DNA from: Desulfobacteraceae bacterium
GTDB taxonomy: Bacteria; Desulfobacterota; Desulfobacteria; Desulfobacterales; Desulfobacteraceae
NCBI GenBank assembly: GCA_022712835.1
Contig: JAFLJU010000306.1
Coordinates: 1 to 30,180 of the forward strand
Length of the DNA: 30,180 nt
Direction of reading: 5' to 3'
In this document: positions 16,282 to 23,490 of the stretch, one piece after another
Numbering within the stretch: position 1 is the first letter of the stretch
How the letters are laid out: every line of letters begins with the position of its first letter
The notes under the pieces: model-generated
Database searches by the model: none
What the model was told of the DNA's origin: nothing
Seen by the model: the letters and a program-made list of their open reading frames with translations, nothing else
Made by a program: the position numbers and the translations under genes

Positions 16282-18149
16282 TGTTGTCCATGGGGGAGGC
16301 GAATTGAAAAACAGCTGCCCTTACCCTTCTGACTCGTGGCTTCTATCTGCCCCCCGTGTTCCGAGATCACTTTGTGGGTGATGGCAAGCCCCAATCCAGT
16401 CCCCTTGGCCTTGGTGGTGAAAAAAGGAGTAAAAATATTTTGGGCCAACTCGGGCAAAAACCCATGACCGGTATCCCAAAAATCTAAAACTATCCATTTT
16501 TCTTTGTGCAGGACATTGATGGTGATGGTTCCGCCATCTGGCATTGCCTGGGCGCTATTTTGCATTAGATTTATAAATGCTTTTTCAAGTTGATCCGAAT
16601 CGATCATGATCCCGGGCAGATCATCGGGGATCTCCCTTTGGCAGTCAATGTTTCTGTCTTTAAAATTTGCTTCCAGCAATTCAATGCTTTGTTGAATCAA
16701 CCTCTTTATATCTGTCCGCTGAAAATTGTATTTTGGCGGTCTTGATAGCTCCAGCATCTCTTCAATGAGGGTGTTGAGCCGGTTGATTTCTCTTGGGACA
16801 GTTCGTTGGAACTTTTCCAGAAAACCGGGTTTGTCAATTTTTTTGGGTAGGAGTGCCACATAGGTTTTGATGGCAGAAAGGGGATTTCGAATTTCATGGG
16901 CCATGCCGGCAGCCAGGGTACCCAAATCTGCAAGGCGTTGGGTTTGGCGGACCTGGGCACCCATCTTTTTAAGGAGGGTAATGTCGTTGAGGTTAAAGAT
17001 GATCTGATTGGGCTCCCCTTGATCCGATTCGAGAATCCTCGCACCCGTTATAAGAACCTGGGTCTCTTTTTCTTTTGGGAGATGGATTTCGCGTTGGTGC
17101 TCGCCGGACGTATTTTCAAGGGATTTTTGTATGTAGTCTGCCAGGGGGCGCAGGTGGCTGAAAAGATCTAAAACATGGCAGCCGGTTACGATTATTCCGG
17201 GGGATAACCCTAAAATGGCTTGAGCAGCCGGGTTTATGGCTGTAACCACTCCTTCCATATCAACGGCTAGGAGACCGTCGCTCATCGTGGCGACGATCTT
17301 TTCTGCATATTGCTGCAATTGTTTGATCTCTTTGAGCTGGTTTTCCAACTGCTGTTTCTGGGCAAGGATCTCCTGGACCATCAGAGAAAAATTATAAGCA
17401 AGAATCTCCACTTCATCCCGTGTATGAATGGATATGGTTTGTTGGAAATTGCCTTGACCCGCTTCAATGGTAGCTTTTACCAATACTTCCAGGGGCCTTG
17501 TGACCCGTTGGGCAGCCCAGTTGGATATCAAAATACCAATGGCAAGGGCAAAGAACCCCAGAATCAGAATGATCCAACGTGTCTGGTATATTTGCTGGTA
17601 CATCAGTTCAAGGGATAAGCAGACCCGGATGGTTCCCCATCGATCCCGGGAACCCGGGAGGTAAACCGGCACCGCCACATCCATCACTGGCGTTAGGCCG
17701 GATGGTGGCGCATGGATGGTGACAAAAGGGTCCCTAGCTTCAATCGCATTCAGGCTGATGGCATCTGTGAGCGCTTTGTTCTGGAGATCGGGTCTCCTGC
17801 TGTAACCGGCAACCCGGCCTTCTTTATCATGGATAATGACATAAATGATTTCTGGATTGTTGACCGCCTGGTTCACCAGTTTTTCCAGGGCAATATAGTT
17901 GTAGGTGATCAGATGATCAACCGATACCGCAGCCAGGTTTTTTGCAATGGCCATTCCCTGTTTTTCAATGCGGCTTCGGATGGTCCGGGTTTGAAGAAAA
18001 CCCAGGACCAGGGCAAGGGTGGTCAGCAAAACCAGCAGCATCAGTGAGGTGATAAGGATGAACCGGTAACGCAGGGAAACAAATCCGGATTTTTTTAAAT
18101 TCCTTTTCAGGTCCCGGGATGGGGCCCTCTTTTTTGTTTTTGGGTTCAA
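16278..18149 (-). CDS. Membrane sensor histidine kinase (extracytoplasmic sensor-HAMP-PAS)
   Basis: A 623-residue kinase: membrane helices at 29-51 and 192-211 around a periplasmic sensor of about 140 residues, HAMP (212-264), PAS (about 280-392), HisKA with H418 in MAHEIRNPL, and HATPase with N531, DTGHGF (559-564), FTPFFTTK and GTGLGL (583-588). This is the NtrB/AtoS/ZraS type that phosphorylates NtrC-family regulators. The start is TTG with GGAGAGG just upstream; a stop in frame excludes an earlier start. It follows the solute-binding lipoprotein by 20 bp, so that protein may present the ligand. Confidence 0.94.
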   Translation of the reverse strand: MNPKTKKRAPSRDLKRNLKKSGFVSLRYRFILITSLMLLVLLTTLALVLGFLQTRTIRSRIEKQGMAIAKNLAAVSVDHLITYNYIALEKLVNQAVNNPEIIYVIIHDKEGRVAGYSRRPDLQNKALTDAISLNAIEARDPFVTIHAPPSGLTPVMDVAVPVYLPGSRDRWGTIRVCLSLELMYQQIYQTRWIILILGFFALAIGILISNWAAQRVTRPLEVLVKATIEAGQGNFQQTISIHTRDEVEILAYNFSLMVQEILAQKQQLENQLKEIKQLQQYAEKIVATMSDGLLAVDMEGVVTAINPAAQAILGLSPGIIVTGCHVLDLFSHLRPLADYIQKSLENTSGEHQREIHLPKEKETQVLITGARILESDQGEPNQIIFNLNDITLLKKMGAQVRQTQRLADLGTLAAGMAHEIRNPLSAIKTYVALLPKKIDKPGFLEKFQRTVPREINRLNTLIEEMLELSRPPKYNFQRTDIKRLIQQSIELLEANFKDRNIDCQREIPDDLPGIMIDSDQLEKAFINLMQNSAQAMPDGGTITINVLHKEKWIVLDFWDTGHGFLPELAQNIFTPFFTTKAKGTGLGLAITHKVISEHGGQIEATSQKGKGSCFSIRLPHGQH

Positions 18150-18169
18150 GCCTCTCCTCGTTTATGTCT

Positions 18170-19813
18170 TCAGTTGTTCGGGGCGGTGTTGTCCAGCCAT
18201 ATTCGGTTAAGTGGCATGGCATGGGCTCCAAGGGCGCTTACGGTAACAGATTTCACATAGGGTTGATACACCCGGTCCACACTCATGTAAAAAAGCGGTA
18301 TCAGAGGAGCTGATGCCATAATCCTGGCTTCGACTTTCTGGTAAACTGTTGCCCGTTCAACGGGATCAACTACCCTCCTTGCGGCCAACAGCATTTGATC
18401 CACATTCTTATCTTTAAACTTCATGAAATTGGTAGGCGATTCAGAGGCAAAGAGTGAATAGAGGAAACTATCCGGATCTGGCATGTCTGCAGACCAGGCA
18501 TAACGGTAAAGCTGAACCGCATCCGATCGTAAATAGGTTTCAAATTTATCCCAGTCCGTAATATATTTTACCCTGACTTTTATGCCAAGAGCGGACCAGA
18601 ATTCTTTGATCATGGCCATTTCCTGTTCCACCCTGGGTGTATTAAAGGCAGATACAATTTCCAGTTCCGGTAGATCTTTGATCTTTTTGGCAGTGGGCTT
18701 TTCCAAATACTGCCGGGCAAGTTCTATGTTGTTGTCCTCCATCCGGTTCAAGGGCGTGTAACCCGGCATGCCAGGTGGTAAAATGGTCCTGGCAATTTCA
18801 AATTGTCCTTTATAAACCTGGTTGACAAATCGATGTCGGTCAATTGCAATGGAAAGGGCAGCTCGAAGGTTTGGATCTGCAAGATTTGGATGGGTGAGGT
18901 TCATGCCGTAAAAAAAAAGGCTCAAGGAGGGCCTGTGAAACCATTGAATCCCTTTGATCCCTGAAAGTTTCTCTTTGATATCCCCGTAGACAGCCATTTC
19001 TTCAATATTCCCCTGTTGGAAATCGCTTAGTTCTTTTAAGGCCTGACCTTTTGGATAAATTTTATAGTGAACCTCATCCAGGTATGCGGGTCCGGCAAAA
19101 TAGTCAGTAAATTTTTTAAGACGAATGGATTGATCCCAATCCCATGAAACAAACTTGAAGGGGCCTGTTCCCACTGGATTTTTTGCAAAATCATTTCCCA
19201 GCCTATTTACCTCTTTTTGAGGAACAATCGCCGCCTGATACATGCCCAGGGCCGTTAGAAAGGGAACATGGGGTTCCTTAAGATGGACTGTAAAAATCTT
19301 ATCGGTTTCAATTGTAAGTCCTGGAACCGTTTCCAGAATATTTTCCCTGTATTTCTTTGCCCCTATAATTTTAAGCAGATGGGGCAGAACGGCAGGTGCA
19401 GGCGTTGCCTGCAAAAGCCTTTTGATGGAGAAAACAACATCTGCGGAGGTGACTGACTCAAGGTTGTGAAACCGGGCATTTTCTCTTAAAACAAATCGAT
19501 ATTCCCTTCCCCCCTGTTTTACCTGCCAGGTTTCTGCCAGGGCAGGTAATACTGAAAGATATGGGTCAAACCGAACCAGTCCGTCAAAAACCTGATGAAT
19601 GATTGCCTCTCCATAGTTATCTTGAACATAGGCAGGATCGAGAGTGGCGGGGTTATTTGGTAACGGCATCCGGTAAATACCTCCCTGGATGGGTACCGGT
19701 TCAGTTACAATTGCTTTTGTTTCTTCCTCCTGGTTTGTACAGCCTGGCAGGAGAATTAAACTCAAAGAAAAAAGAATTGAAATAAATAGATATGGCAGGC
19801 CTGATAGATTCAC
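18170..19813 (-). CDS. Oligopeptide/dipeptide-type solute-binding lipoprotein (SBP_bac_5)
   Basis: A 547-residue periplasmic lipoprotein. The signal peptide ends in lipobox LPGC with Cys25, the lipid anchor. The mature part has the family-5 binding-protein pattern: NNPATLDPAYVQDNYGE near the start, VFDGLVRFDPYLSVLPALAE, NPVGTGPFKFVSWDW in the middle and LSIAIDRHRFV later. Such proteins bind peptides, nickel chelates or other ligands. No oligopeptide permease or ATPase is nearby; instead a histidine kinase follows in the same operon, which suggests a sensing role. The start is GTG with AGGAGG five bases before it. Confidence 0.93.
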   Translation of the reverse strand: MNLSGLPYLFISILFSLSLILLPGCTNQEEETKAIVTEPVPIQGGIYRMPLPNNPATLDPAYVQDNYGEAIIHQVFDGLVRFDPYLSVLPALAETWQVKQGGREYRFVLRENARFHNLESVTSADVVFSIKRLLQATPAPAVLPHLLKIIGAKKYRENILETVPGLTIETDKIFTVHLKEPHVPFLTALGMYQAAIVPQKEVNRLGNDFAKNPVGTGPFKFVSWDWDQSIRLKKFTDYFAGPAYLDEVHYKIYPKGQALKELSDFQQGNIEEMAVYGDIKEKLSGIKGIQWFHRPSLSLFFYGMNLTHPNLADPNLRAALSIAIDRHRFVNQVYKGQFEIARTILPPGMPGYTPLNRMEDNNIELARQYLEKPTAKKIKDLPELEIVSAFNTPRVEQEMAMIKEFWSALGIKVRVKYITDWDKFETYLRSDAVQLYRYAWSADMPDPDSFLYSLFASESPTNFMKFKDKNVDQMLLAARRVVDPVERATVYQKVEARIMASAPLIPLFYMSVDRVYQPYVKSVTVSALGAHAMPLNRIWLDNTAPNN

Positions 19814-19849
19814 TTTTCCTCCTTAGGCGAAATGTATTAAAGAGGAAAA

Positions 19850-19878
19850 AAGTTACCATATGAATGCTATATAAGCAA
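19850..19878 (-). promoter_or_regulatory. Putative promoter of the binding-protein/kinase operon
   Basis: On the minus strand TTGCTT (19873-19878) is followed after 17 bp by TAACTT (19850-19855). Transcription would start near 19843, leaving about 30 nt before the GTG start. Consensus match only. Confidence 0.4.
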
Positions 19879-19960
19879 GGAAGCAAATGTTTGAAAAAAG
19901 TAAACCCACGACCCCATAGGGAAAAAATGAAGCAGGGGGAAAATGAAAAGGAGAATTAAG

Positions 19961-19992
19961 AAGGCACAGAAAAGAGTGATATCCTGTGCCTT
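19961..19992 (-). terminator. Hairpin downstream of the small peptide gene
   Basis: AAGGCACAG (19961-19969) and CTGTGCCTT (19984-19992) form a perfect 9-bp stem with a 14-nt loop. It lies 30 bp after the stop of the 31-codon gene. The downstream sequence on the minus strand is only moderately T-rich (TCTTAATTC), so termination may be partial. Confidence 0.55.
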
Positions 19993-20021
19993 TATTTATA
20001 ATCAGATGCGATTAACTGGTT

Positions 20022-20117
20022 CTAATAAGGACCGCCACCGCCTGAGGCCAATACGGGCATTGCATATCCGGCAACCAAAACGCCTATTACAAATACTGAT
20101 ACCAATAATTTTTTCAT
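20022..20117 (-). CDS. Small secreted Gly-rich peptide (31 aa), function unknown
   Basis: A 31-codon gene. It starts MKKLLVSVFVIGVLVAGYA, a short basic end followed by a hydrophobic core as in a Sec signal peptide, then MPVLA, a good signal-peptidase I site, and ends SGGGGPY. After cleavage only about seven residues would remain; uncleaved it would be a one-helix membrane peptide. AAGGAG lies nine bases before the ATG. A sigma-54 promoter match lies upstream and a hairpin follows the stop, so it looks like a complete transcription unit. No family is recognised. Divergent from the hybrid kinase gene. Confidence 0.7.
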   Translation of the reverse strand: MKKLLVSVFVIGVLVAGYAMPVLASGGGGPY

Positions 20118-20188
20118 GGTTCTTCTCCTTAATCTTACTGATTTATGAAACTTACGATACACCCATACACGTTATGAATCATTGATAT

Positions 20189-20204
20189 AGCAAGGCTAAG
20201 ACCA
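20189..20204 (-). promoter_or_regulatory. Sigma-54 promoter of the small peptide gene
   Basis: On the minus strand TGGTCTTAGCCTTGCT has GG and GC separated by exactly ten bases and matches TGG-N8-TTGC(A/T) of the -24/-12 consensus. Transcription would start near 20178, about 60 nt before the ATG. Confidence 0.6.
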
Positions 20205-20285
20205 AGATGTATTTTATGGGAAATTATTTTTATAAGCACTTGAAATAAAAAAAGATTTTGATTCTATTTGAAATAGGGAGTGTGA

Positions 20286-20523
20286 CGAAACATACTCCGG
20301 ACTGCACATTCCCGTGTGCAGCCAAAATCGCAAAAAGTGAACGAAGTATTTTCCTTTGTCATTTAAAAAAAAATTAATAGTGTCGGAGCCTGTTTCGCAT
20401 ACATTGCACATAAAAATATGCAATTTGTCTCTAAATGTGGGCACATGGTAATTTTATTAAAATATCAGATGGTTAGTGAATATGATTTCATTGAGTCGAC
20501 AATAATGCCCATGAATCTGTGCA
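20286..20523. promoter_or_regulatory. Putative enhancer region between divergent sigma-54 promoters
   Basis: The perfect dyad CTGCACA-N6-TGTGCAG lies at 20302-20321. Further TGTGCA half-sites lie at 20405-20410 (TGCACA) and 20518-20523. A longer imperfect inverted repeat, CGAAACATACTCCG (20286-20299) against CGGAGCCTGTTTCG (20384-20397, two mismatches), frames the first dyad; ATTGCA...TGCAAT lies at 20403-20424. Distances of about 100-330 bp from both promoters suit an NtrC-family activator. No convincing gene occurs in 20205-20618. Confidence 0.45.
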
Positions 20524-20618
20524 TTCGTTTGAATTAAAGTTGTTTTTGAAGAAAAAACTTACGAGGGTATCTTTTATAAATTCAAGTTGTTATATGATTT
20601 GGGAATGTTGTTTTTGCC

Positions 20619-20634
20619 TGGCACACTCATTGCT
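20619..20634 (+). promoter_or_regulatory. Sigma-54 promoter of the hybrid kinase gene
   Basis: TGGCACACTCATTGCT matches the -24/-12 consensus TGGCAC-N5-TTGC(A/T) at every conserved position, with GG and GC ten bases apart. Transcription would start near 20645, giving a leader of about 138 nt. The leader contains GGAGG followed by an 8-residue open frame (20702-20728) of doubtful meaning. Confidence 0.8.
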
Positions 20635-20782
20635 GTTGCATTCCATTATGAGGATTTTTTTGAATTCTCAAAATTATTAAACATTTGGAGGAAAAGCCCC
20701 AATGGATTATGAACCTGATATGTTTTAATTCGACGGGTTGTTTTCTCCTTAAAAATACCGGAAGGGGTATGGAGAATTTCTC

Positions 20783-22462
20783 ATGAATATTTTAGCAGGC
20801 ACCCATTCATCGGCAAATGTCACCGTAAAACAAATGCGTGATAATAAATTTTTAAAAACCCCGGAAAGCATAAACTATTGGGAGCCGATTCAGAATCCCC
20901 TATCTTTTGAAACCATTCCCATCTTTCCTGACTATTTTGATTTCCTTCGTAAACACCAACCCGGGTGTTATGACTTTTTGCCCGTGGGATATGTGACAAT
21001 TGATGAAGAAGGGATTGTTAAAACTGCCAATTGGGCATTTAGTGAAATGCTGGGTGTTAAAAAAAGTCAGTTGCTTGATAAACCGTTTTTTGACCATATT
21101 CACAAAGAAGATCAACACAAATTGAGTCTGGATGCCAACAATCTTCCTGATATTTTGAATCAAACACTTGATATCCGGTTAAAAAAAAAAGACAAACTGT
21201 TATGGGGCCGTTTAACCCTCATCGTTGATGATGATTTTTTTTGCAGCAGGGGGCAGGTTGGGTTTTTTATCTTTAATATTGATGATTTAAAACAGGTTGA
21301 ACAGGAAAATGAAGAACTGAAACATAAGCTTCAACAGACACAGAAAATGGAAGCCATTGGTGAACTTTCAAGTGGTATTGTTCATGATTTTAACAATATT
21401 CTTCATCCTATCATCGGCAACCTTGAACGATTGATAGCAGATACCGCCCATGACAATAAGATTCAAACCCCTCTTGAAAATATTCTTAACGGGGCAAACA
21501 GAGCCAGTACACTCGTAAAACAGATTCTAAGTTTCAGTCACCGGGAAGAACTTGATATTCATCCGGTTAAAATTCAACCCATCATCTCAGAGGTCATAAA
21601 ACTGAGCCGGTCAAGCCTGCCTGCCACCATTAAAATAATCCAAACCATTGATGATGGGTGCGGGGAAGTTTTGGTAGACCCCACCCATATTTATCAGATC
21701 GCTATGAATCTGATTACCAATGCGGCCCATGCAATGGGGCAAAATGAGGGGATACTGGATGTGACTCTAAAGGAAATTTCAATCATTGGAACTCCCTCGG
21801 AATGCTTGTCTCTGAAGCCCGGAACCTATGTCTGCTTGTGCATCGCTGATACCGGAGAAGGAATAGATGCTGCGATCGTCAATCGCGTGTTTGAACCCTA
21901 TTTCACAACTAAAAAAACGGGTAGCGGACTTGGATTATCCGTTATCTCCCGGATTATAAACCAATATGGTGGAGATATCTGCTTTTCCAGTGAACCGGGT
22001 CATGGAAGTCTTTTTCAGGTCTACCTTCCCAGGAGTCTTCGTTCTGGCAGTGACATCCTGCCCACGGGTGATTTGCAAAAAAAATATTTTGGGTGCGACT
22101 CAATCCTTTTGGTCGATGATGACCCTGATATTGTGGAGTTCCAAAAAGAGAGTTTTGAAGGGTACGGATACAGGGTAACCCCCTTTGTGAGCAGCTTATC
22201 GGCGTATGCCGCATTTAAGGCCGGGCCGGAGGCGTTTGACATTGTTATCTGTGATATGACAATGCCGGACATGACAGGGTTGGCACTGGCAATTGAAGTT
22301 AAACAGATCAAACCGGATATCCCGGTTATTCTCTGTACTGGTTTTAGCAAAAAGATTAATATGAAAAATTATCAAAAAATGGGTGTTGATGGGTATTTAA
22401 TGAAACCCTTTAACGAGGATGCATCCCTGAAATTGATCCGTTACCTTTTGGATAAATTATAG
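20783..22462 (+). CDS. Soluble PAS hybrid histidine kinase with C-terminal receiver
   Basis: A 559-residue cytoplasmic protein without membrane helices. PAS domain about 62-170, coiled coil 170-188, HisKA with H201 in GIVHDFNNIL, HATPase with N310/N313 region (MNLITNAAHAM), DTGEGI (356-361) and GSGLGLS (380-386), then a receiver with DDD (445-447), D491 and K541 (LMKPF). The HDFNN-type H-box is that of the large PAS-kinase class of Desulfobacterota. No output domain, so the phosphate must pass to a separate protein. GGAG lies about 8 bases before the ATG; a strong sigma-54 promoter lies upstream. Confidence 0.95.
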   Translation: MNILAGTHSSANVTVKQMRDNKFLKTPESINYWEPIQNPLSFETIPIFPDYFDFLRKHQPGCYDFLPVGYVTIDEEGIVKTANWAFSEMLGVKKSQLLDKPFFDHIHKEDQHKLSLDANNLPDILNQTLDIRLKKKDKLLWGRLTLIVDDDFFCSRGQVGFFIFNIDDLKQVEQENEELKHKLQQTQKMEAIGELSSGIVHDFNNILHPIIGNLERLIADTAHDNKIQTPLENILNGANRASTLVKQILSFSHREELDIHPVKIQPIISEVIKLSRSSLPATIKIIQTIDDGCGEVLVDPTHIYQIAMNLITNAAHAMGQNEGILDVTLKEISIIGTPSECLSLKPGTYVCLCIADTGEGIDAAIVNRVFEPYFTTKKTGSGLGLSVISRIINQYGGDICFSSEPGHGSLFQVYLPRSLRSGSDILPTGDLQKKYFGCDSILLVDDDPDIVEFQKESFEGYGYRVTPFVSSLSAYAAFKAGPEAFDIVICDMTMPDMTGLALAIEVKQIKPDIPVILCTGFSKKINMKNYQKMGVDGYLMKPFNEDASLKLIRYLLDKL

Positions 22463-22684
22463 AATATTTTTAAAAATCAATTTCTCCCAGGATTCCATTT
22501 TGTTTTTTAAAGCAGTAACTTATGGTTGGTAACTGCCGTGATTCCTTAATATCCGTCAGGTCCCCCCTTATTTAAAATTTATCCTCACATCTATCCCGTA
22601 ACCAAGGTTATTGGCCTAGGCGACAAGATCGGTTTATCCAGGATTTTAGAATATCCTTATGAATTGGCTAAATATCTTTTTGAT
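22463..22684. other. Intergenic region without a gene
   Basis: Together with 22714-22845 this is about 380 bp between the hybrid kinase and the coiled-coil gene. GCAGT...ACTGC (near 22511-22535) is a weak inverted repeat after the kinase stop without a T-run. No small gene with a ribosome-binding site was found. Confidence 0.3.
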
Positions 22685-22713
22685 TTGATTTTGTTGATGG
22701 GGCAGGGTAGTAT
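22685..22713 (+). promoter_or_regulatory. Putative promoter of the OmpA/GTPase/kinase operon
   Basis: TTGATT (22685-22690), a 17-bp spacer and TAGTAT (22708-22713). Transcription would start near 22720, about 126 nt before the ATG of the coiled-coil gene. Consensus match only. Confidence 0.45.
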
Positions 22714-22845
22714 TTATTTCACTAAAAAAACGTTGGATTGTCCCTTTGGTGATACCCAATGATATCGTATATGGAAGGATACTTCTGTTTATTGTCTTTG
22801 GATTATTTGAATCTTGTTTTCCCAAAAAATGAAAGGAGTTTGACA

Positions 22846-23436
22846 ATGGATAAACCTCTCAAAACGAATCCCCCGGAACCCTCTGTAAGCAAAGAAGTGA
22901 AATCGGGTATGGGGAACGAGTTCGGCGAAGTCGGTAATATGGATAAAATTCGTGATATCCTTTTTGGTAATCAGGCAAAGGATTATGAAAAACGGTTTGC
23001 TGCAATGGAAACTCGCCTTGCCCAGGAGGCGGGTGATCTTAAAACGGAATTGTTAAAGCGGATTGATGATTTGGAAACCTATACCAAGCAGGAGATAAAA
23101 GATTTAAATACACGGATTAGAAATGAATCAAACGATCGGATTGACTCCCATAAAACTATTCAAAATGAATTGAAACAGGGGGTTGAATCCCTGAATAAAA
23201 AATTGGCTCAGGGGGAGGCAAATCTGTCAACAAAATCCACCGAGCTGAGAGATCAGATTTTAAACCAGTCAAAACAATTATCCCAAGAGATACTTACCAA
23301 GTCAGATCATGTCTCAAAAAATTTGAAACATACTGCCCAGGAGCTTGACGATGCCAAGGTGAATCGTTCGGATCTGTCCGGTTTCTTTCTTGAGCTGGCC
23401 ATGCGGCTTTCCAATGATGAAAATGCCGGTTTGTAG
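22846..23436 (+). CDS. Coiled-coil protein of unknown function
   Basis: A 196-residue charged protein without signal peptide or membrane segment. After a disordered N-terminus (about 1-35) comes DKIRDILFGNQAKDYEKRF and then a long coiled coil to about residue 170, with short repeats of the type KTELLKRIDDLETYTKQEI. The end, NRSDLSGFFLELAMRLS, looks like a separate conserved helix. The ATG at 22846 is chosen because AAAGGAG lies just before it; the frame is open 87 bases further upstream without a ribosome-binding site. It is 54 bp upstream of the OmpA-type gene and probably acts as a cytoplasmic partner of that protein or the GTPase. Confidence 0.82.
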   Translation: MDKPLKTNPPEPSVSKEVKSGMGNEFGEVGNMDKIRDILFGNQAKDYEKRFAAMETRLAQEAGDLKTELLKRIDDLETYTKQEIKDLNTRIRNESNDRIDSHKTIQNELKQGVESLNKKLAQGEANLSTKSTELRDQILNQSKQLSQEILTKSDHVSKNLKHTAQELDDAKVNRSDLSGFFLELAMRLSNDENAGL

Positions 23437-23490
23437 GGTATGAAAGAATAATTTAAAAAAATCGACAACAGCGGAAAAAAGGCATCTGAC

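Noticed and set aside
19943..20185. 80-codon open frame on the plus strand, antisense to the small peptide gene
   Set aside because: It crosses the hairpin at 19961-19992 and the whole small peptide gene; composition is random-like, and the minus-strand gene has the better ribosome-binding site, signal peptide and promoter.
20214..20444. 76-codon open frame on the minus strand in the divergent region
   Set aside because: It runs through the dyads, lacks a ribosome-binding site and resembles no family; a Cys-x-x-Cys at its start is probably chance.
20702..20728. Eight-residue frame with GGAGG upstream in the leader of the hybrid kinase
   Set aside because: Could be a leader peptide, but it has no attenuation-type hairpin or run of regulatory codons, so it is too short to support.
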